In this document: in pieces, positions 32,807-35,276 of the stretch | Position numbering within the stretch: the stretch's first letter is position 1 | How the letters are laid out: each line of letters begins with the position of its first letter | NCBI GenBank assembly: GCA_905214195.1 | Contig: CAJMLH010000018.1 | Coordinates: 1 to 35,276, forward strand | DNA from: an uncultured bacterium | GTDB lineage: Bacteria; Bacillota; Clostridia; Peptostreptococcales; Anaerovoracaceae | Reading direction: 5' to 3' | DNA: 35,276 nucleotides | Program-made: the position numbers and the translations under genes | Notes under the pieces: model-generated | What the model was told of the DNA's origin: nothing | The model's input: the letters and a program-made list of their open reading frames with translations, nothing else | Database searches by the model: none

Positions 32807-33973
32807 CTATGAAATAACCTCTAATGCACCACTCAGACCGTTTACCATTGCGTCAGCCGATGACAGCTTGGAATTGTAATCCAAATGGGCATATACATTT
32901 GCCGTAGTTGAAAAATCGCTGTGTCCGAGCCATTCCTGTATCTGCTTCATAGGAACACCATTCGCAAGAAGCAGCGAAGCACAACTATGACGCAGGTCGT
33001 GGAAGCGAATGTGGCGCAAATTGTTCTTTTCAAGCAGCTTTGGAAATGATGCTGTGAGATAGTGCGGAGAAATCAATGTCCCCATCTCATCTACGCAGAT
33101 ATACTCCAAATACTTTTTGTTGTAACATCGTCCGCATACCCGCCTGTATTCTTCCTGCTGTTCCTTGAGCTTTAGCAGCTTCTCTTTGAACGCAGGAACA
33201 AGGGGCAGCGTTCTCATACTCGATTTGGTTTTGGTCGTATCCTGTGCTATCTGGATATGCTTACCGTCAAGGTTGCAGGAAGTAACGGTATGTCTAATGG
33301 TAATCGTGTTGTTTTGAAAATCAATAGCGTCCCATTTTAAACCCAGAGCTTCACTTCGCCTCAATCCATAGAACGCACCAAGAAAAATCGGTATTTCAAT
33401 CAGCGTTCCTTTGGCGGCTTCAAATAATGCCTGTACCTCGTTGCTGTCATAGAAGCTGCCGATAAACTTATCAGCTTTAGGGCGTTCCACTTTATCCGCA
33501 GGATTGACAGAAATAAGGTCAATCTTTACGGCATATTTCAAAGCTCTATGGATAACGGAATGGTAGTGGATAACCGTGTTGGCTTTTACTCGCTTCAACT
33601 GTTTCATATAAAACGCCTGAATGTCTGTCGCCTTTATTTCGGAAAGTGTGATTTTTCTTTCCTTGAAATACGGAATGATAACGCTCTTTGCCATACCTGA
33701 GTACGATGAGTATGTGGTAAGTGCGATAGTCGGCTTTGCGATTTCCAACCATTGAAGCAGAAAGTCCGAAAACAGCATATCCTCCTGTATGGGTTTGCAC
33801 TCAGGCACAAAGGTCTGCCTTGTTTCCATCAACATCTTTTCCGCTTTCTTTTTATTGCCCTTGACAGGCAATCCTGTCGGCAACCATTTCGTTTTTCTTT
33901 TTCCCGCAGCATCGGGATAGCTCAAAACCATATAAAAATAGCCTTTTTTCTCTTGCAGATGTCCTGCTACCAT
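32807..33973 (-). CDS. int: Tyrosine-type site-specific integrase
   Basis: This enzyme integrates and excises the element. The 388-residue protein has an N-terminal arm-binding-like domain (GYFYMVLSYPD, KTKWLPTGLP), a SAM-like core-binding domain (about 60-160) and a C-terminal catalytic domain. Catalytic residues are visible: Arg in GLRRSEALGLKW, HDLRHS (His-x-x-Arg), GHSDFSTTANVYAH with the second His and the nucleophilic Tyr. It resembles integrases of Tn916-like and Tn1549-like elements and of phages. The ATG at 33973 has AAAGGAGG 8 bases upstream; the frame further up has no such site. It points toward tRNA-Ser, the likely target. Confidence 0.93.
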   Translation of the reverse strand: MVAGHLQEKKGYFYMVLSYPDAAGKRKTKWLPTGLPVKGNKKKAEKMLMETRQTFVPECKPIQEDMLFSDFLLQWLEIAKPTIALTTYSSYSGMAKSVIIPYFKERKITLSEIKATDIQAFYMKQLKRVKANTVIHYHSVIHRALKYAVKIDLISVNPADKVERPKADKFIGSFYDSNEVQALFEAAKGTLIEIPIFLGAFYGLRRSEALGLKWDAIDFQNNTITIRHTVTSCNLDGKHIQIAQDTTKTKSSMRTLPLVPAFKEKLLKLKEQQEEYRRVCGRCYNKKYLEYICVDEMGTLISPHYLTASFPKLLEKNNLRHIRFHDLRHSCASLLLANGVPMKQIQEWLGHSDFSTTANVYAHLDYNSKLSSADAMVNGLSGALEVIS

Positions 33974-34064
33974 AAATATAACCTCCTTTGCGTAGCACCG
34001 ACTTCTGCTGTTGACCATATACATTGTAGCAATTTAAGCCAAAGAAGTCGAATGTGCAAATTCT

Positions 34065-34283
34065 TTAATTCTCCGCATTTCGCAGACCTAACCTCAAATA
34101 AGAAAGAAGATGGGCTTTCGGTACTTTGTACGCTCTGCCCACCTTCAGGTGTTCTATTTTGTTTTCACGGAGTAATTGATAACCTGTTTTTGTGCTGACA
34201 CCAAGAGCCTTGCTCATTTCATCAACGGTTAAAATGTCTGGGTATTCTTTTAAGACTAACGCATATATATCTCCAAAGTTCAT
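34065..34283 (-). CDS. xis: Excisionase-like helix-turn-helix protein
   Basis: A 72-residue protein with a MerR-like winged helix-turn-helix of the excisionase family: LTVDEMSKALGVSTKTGYQL followed by KVGRAYKVPKAHLLSYL. It probably bends DNA at the element ends and steers the integrase toward excision. Its ATG overlaps the stop of the MazF-like gene by 4 bases (ATGA), and its AAGGAGGAG site lies in the end of that gene. The integrase follows about 90 bases later. Confidence 0.85.
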   Translation of the reverse strand: MNFGDIYALVLKEYPDILTVDEMSKALGVSTKTGYQLLRENKIEHLKVGRAYKVPKAHLLSYLRLGLRNAEN

Positions 34284-34645
34284 AAGCTCCTCCTTTTTTC
34301 AACTCCGATACTGATGAGGAGAGGAATTTCAAGCAATTTCAAATACTGCTCATCAAGGTGTGTGAGGTGTTCTTTCAAGCGGCTTTTATCAATCGTGCGT
34401 AACTGCTCAAAGAGAATGATTGAGTTCGCAGGAAGCCCCTCAATTTGCCCCAAATATAAGTGTGTAGGTAATTTCTTCTTTTTGCGTACACGGCTTGTTA
34501 TGGCGGCAATAATGACCGTAGGACTGTGCTTGTTTCCTATATCATTGGAGATAACAAGTACAGGTCGTGTTCCTCCTTGCTCCGAGCCGACAACAGGGTT
34601 TAAGTCTGCGTAGTAGATGTCACCACGCTTAATTGTTTTATCCAT
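34280..34645 (-). CDS. MazF/PemK family toxin-like endoribonuclease
   Basis: The 121-residue protein matches the MazF/PemK fold: KRGDIYYADLNPVVGSEQGG then TRPVLVISND, VIIAAITSR, and LPANSIILFEQLRTIDKSRL. MazF enzymes cleave mRNA at short sequences. No MazE-like antitoxin gene lies upstream or downstream; instead the gene is translationally coupled to the excisionase. AGGAGG stands 8 bases before the ATG. The active-site arginine and threonine regions look intact. It could be a functional toxin that stabilises the element, or a regulator of Xis expression; sequence cannot decide. Confidence 0.88.
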   Translation of the reverse strand: MDKTIKRGDIYYADLNPVVGSEQGGTRPVLVISNDIGNKHSPTVIIAAITSRVRKKKKLPTHLYLGQIEGLPANSIILFEQLRTIDKSRLKEHLTHLDEQYLKLLEIPLLISIGVEKRRSL

Positions 34646-34694
34646 TAGTTTGACCTCCTATCTGGATATAAGCAGGTAAGCTCTGCCTATGTAA

Positions 34695-35090
34695 TCAGCC
34701 AAACACAAGGAAGTTTTTAAGGTCGGGAGAGCATAAACAATTCTCTGTTTCAATAGACCGCCTTGTATTTGGCTTTATGATAGAAGCATCTCTATTTGTC
34801 CTCGACACCCCAAGATGCAAATGCGTTTCACGCAGGGAAGTCGCCAAACGGTCAGCAGCGAACTGACACCACGGGAGTTTCACCCCAACTGTCGGTCTGA
34901 CAGAGCCGCCCTCATTGCCTGCGACGGTTTTATCACGCTCGGACTGTGACTGGACGGGAGTATCATTATCCTCTTTGTGGGTTACGGCGAAATCGGGAGC
35001 TGCCCGATATTTTGAGTAGGTAGTTATCGCTCTCCGCTTTACGGCAGGTCGTGGCGTACCTCTCAACACGCTTATGCTCATCACAATCAC
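34695..35090 (-). CDS. Doubtful open frame of the integrative element
   Basis: A 131-codon open frame precedes the MazF-like gene. I do not recognise it. The predicted protein is basic at the N-terminus, acidic and polar in the middle and has no clear domain; there is no ribosome-binding site before its ATG. Base composition here is richer in G+C than the chromosome to the left. It may be non-coding element DNA, for example a leader or transfer-origin region, instead of a gene. An inverted repeat ATCGGG/CCCGAT (34992-34997, 35003-35008) lies within it. Confidence 0.25.
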   Translation of the reverse strand: MIVMSISVLRGTPRPAVKRRAITTYSKYRAAPDFAVTHKEDNDTPVQSQSERDKTVAGNEGGSVRPTVGVKLPWCQFAADRLATSLRETHLHLGVSRTNRDASIIKPNTRRSIETENCLCSPDLKNFLVFG

Positions 35091-35114
35091 AAAGAGAAAG
35101 TATTTGGCGAATGA

Positions 35115-35276
35115 TTATTCGATTGACAAGGAACAATCCTGTTTTCGCCACACAAAGGAAAACAGGGTGTGAGGATTTTGTCCTCTCACCCTGTAACCCG
35201 TACCGCTGTAATCTTTCTGCATACGGAAGTAGGAGATACATTCACCTGCCTTGTATTTTTCTTTTAATTTGGGAAT
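35115..35276 (-). CDS. 3' end of an element gene running off the window
   Basis: In the frame that enters from the right edge, 53 codons stay open and end in TAA at 35117-35115. The peptide looks like real protein (GECISYFRMQKDYSGTGY, then a segment ending FVWRKQDCSLSIE), with balanced charged and aromatic residues. I do not recognise the family. A competing 91-codon frame (34966-35241) overlaps it and has no support. A strong hairpin (35162-35194) lies inside the coding stretch. Confidence 0.4.
   Translation of the reverse strand: MPKLKEKYKAGECISYFRMQKDYSGTGYRVRGQNPHTLFSFVWRKQDCSLSIE
35158..35194 (-). terminator. Strong hairpin, possible terminator, at the right edge
   Basis: A 14-position stem with one mismatch (35162-35175 with 35181-35194; the mismatch is T-T at 35170/35186) encloses a 5-base loop and is followed on the minus strand by TTTTCC. 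It lies within the candidate partial gene, so it may be a terminator, an RNA structure or a site such as a transfer origin. Confidence 0.4.

Noticed and set aside
34966..35241. 91-codon minus-strand open frame at the right edge
   Set aside because: It lacks a ribosome-binding site, spans a strong hairpin and overlaps a more protein-like frame that enters from the right edge.
1..35276. CRISPR array or insertion sequence
   Set aside because: No regularly spaced repeats and no transposase-like frames were seen; the only mobile signal is the element at the right end.

Overview
The window reads as the chromosome of a low-GC, endospore-forming Firmicute of the class Clostridia. The evidence is sporulation sigma factors E, G and K with the SpoIIGA protease, A+T-rich intergenic DNA with sigma-A type promoters, strong AGGAGG ribosome-binding sites, and several clostridial-type families (GGGtGRT/NifU-like pair, DUF3343, DUF1540, clostridial-length MrdA). 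I cannot name the genus. Almost every gene is on the minus strand; sigK, the DUF1540 gene and a tRNA-Ser are on the plus strand.

Layout from left to right. 72-6793: cell-shape operon read right to left from a clear promoter (radC-mreB-mreC-mreD-mrdA-minD), closed by a terminator. 6870-7814: a small cysteine-rich DUF1540 gene and sigK on the plus strand, convergent with the next operon. 7856-16991: a long minus-strand block with a BMP-type nucleoside ABC importer (nupN-O-P-Q), a lipoprotein related to trigger factor, ylmC/ymxH, nrdR, cmk and a second class B PBP. 17028-18727: the poorly understood GGGtGRT plus NifU-like pair. 18806-20977: a wall-anchored 5'-nucleotidase with its own promoter and terminator. 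21074-25448: a sporulation block (sigG, sigE, spoIIGA, then DUF3343 and a DacF-like carboxypeptidase) with candidate Spo0A and sigma-E sites. 25451-26160: about 700 bases without an intact gene, holding hairpins, Spo0A-box-like sites, a remnant of a zinc alcohol dehydrogenase and a terminator. 26163-32114: rmuC, metallophosphoesterase, deoB, pdp and citrate synthase. 32310-35276: a truncated tRNA-Ser, an intact tRNA-Ser(CGA), and the left end of an integrative element (tyrosine integrase, excisionase, MazF-like toxin, then element genes running off the window).

Two functional threads stand out. One is nucleoside scavenging: a surface 5'-nucleotidase can release nucleosides, the nupNOPQ importer can take them up, and Pdp and DeoB can split them and feed pentose phosphate into central metabolism. 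The other is growth and sporulation of the envelope: MreBCD, two class B PBPs, a DacF-like PBP and the mother-cell/forespore sigma cascade. The best candidates for new biology are the GGGtGRT/NifU-like pair, the MazF-Xis-Int module beside a damaged tRNA-Ser with repeated AGTTCTCTCC boxes, SigK without a pro-sequence, and an interrupted rmuC C-terminus.
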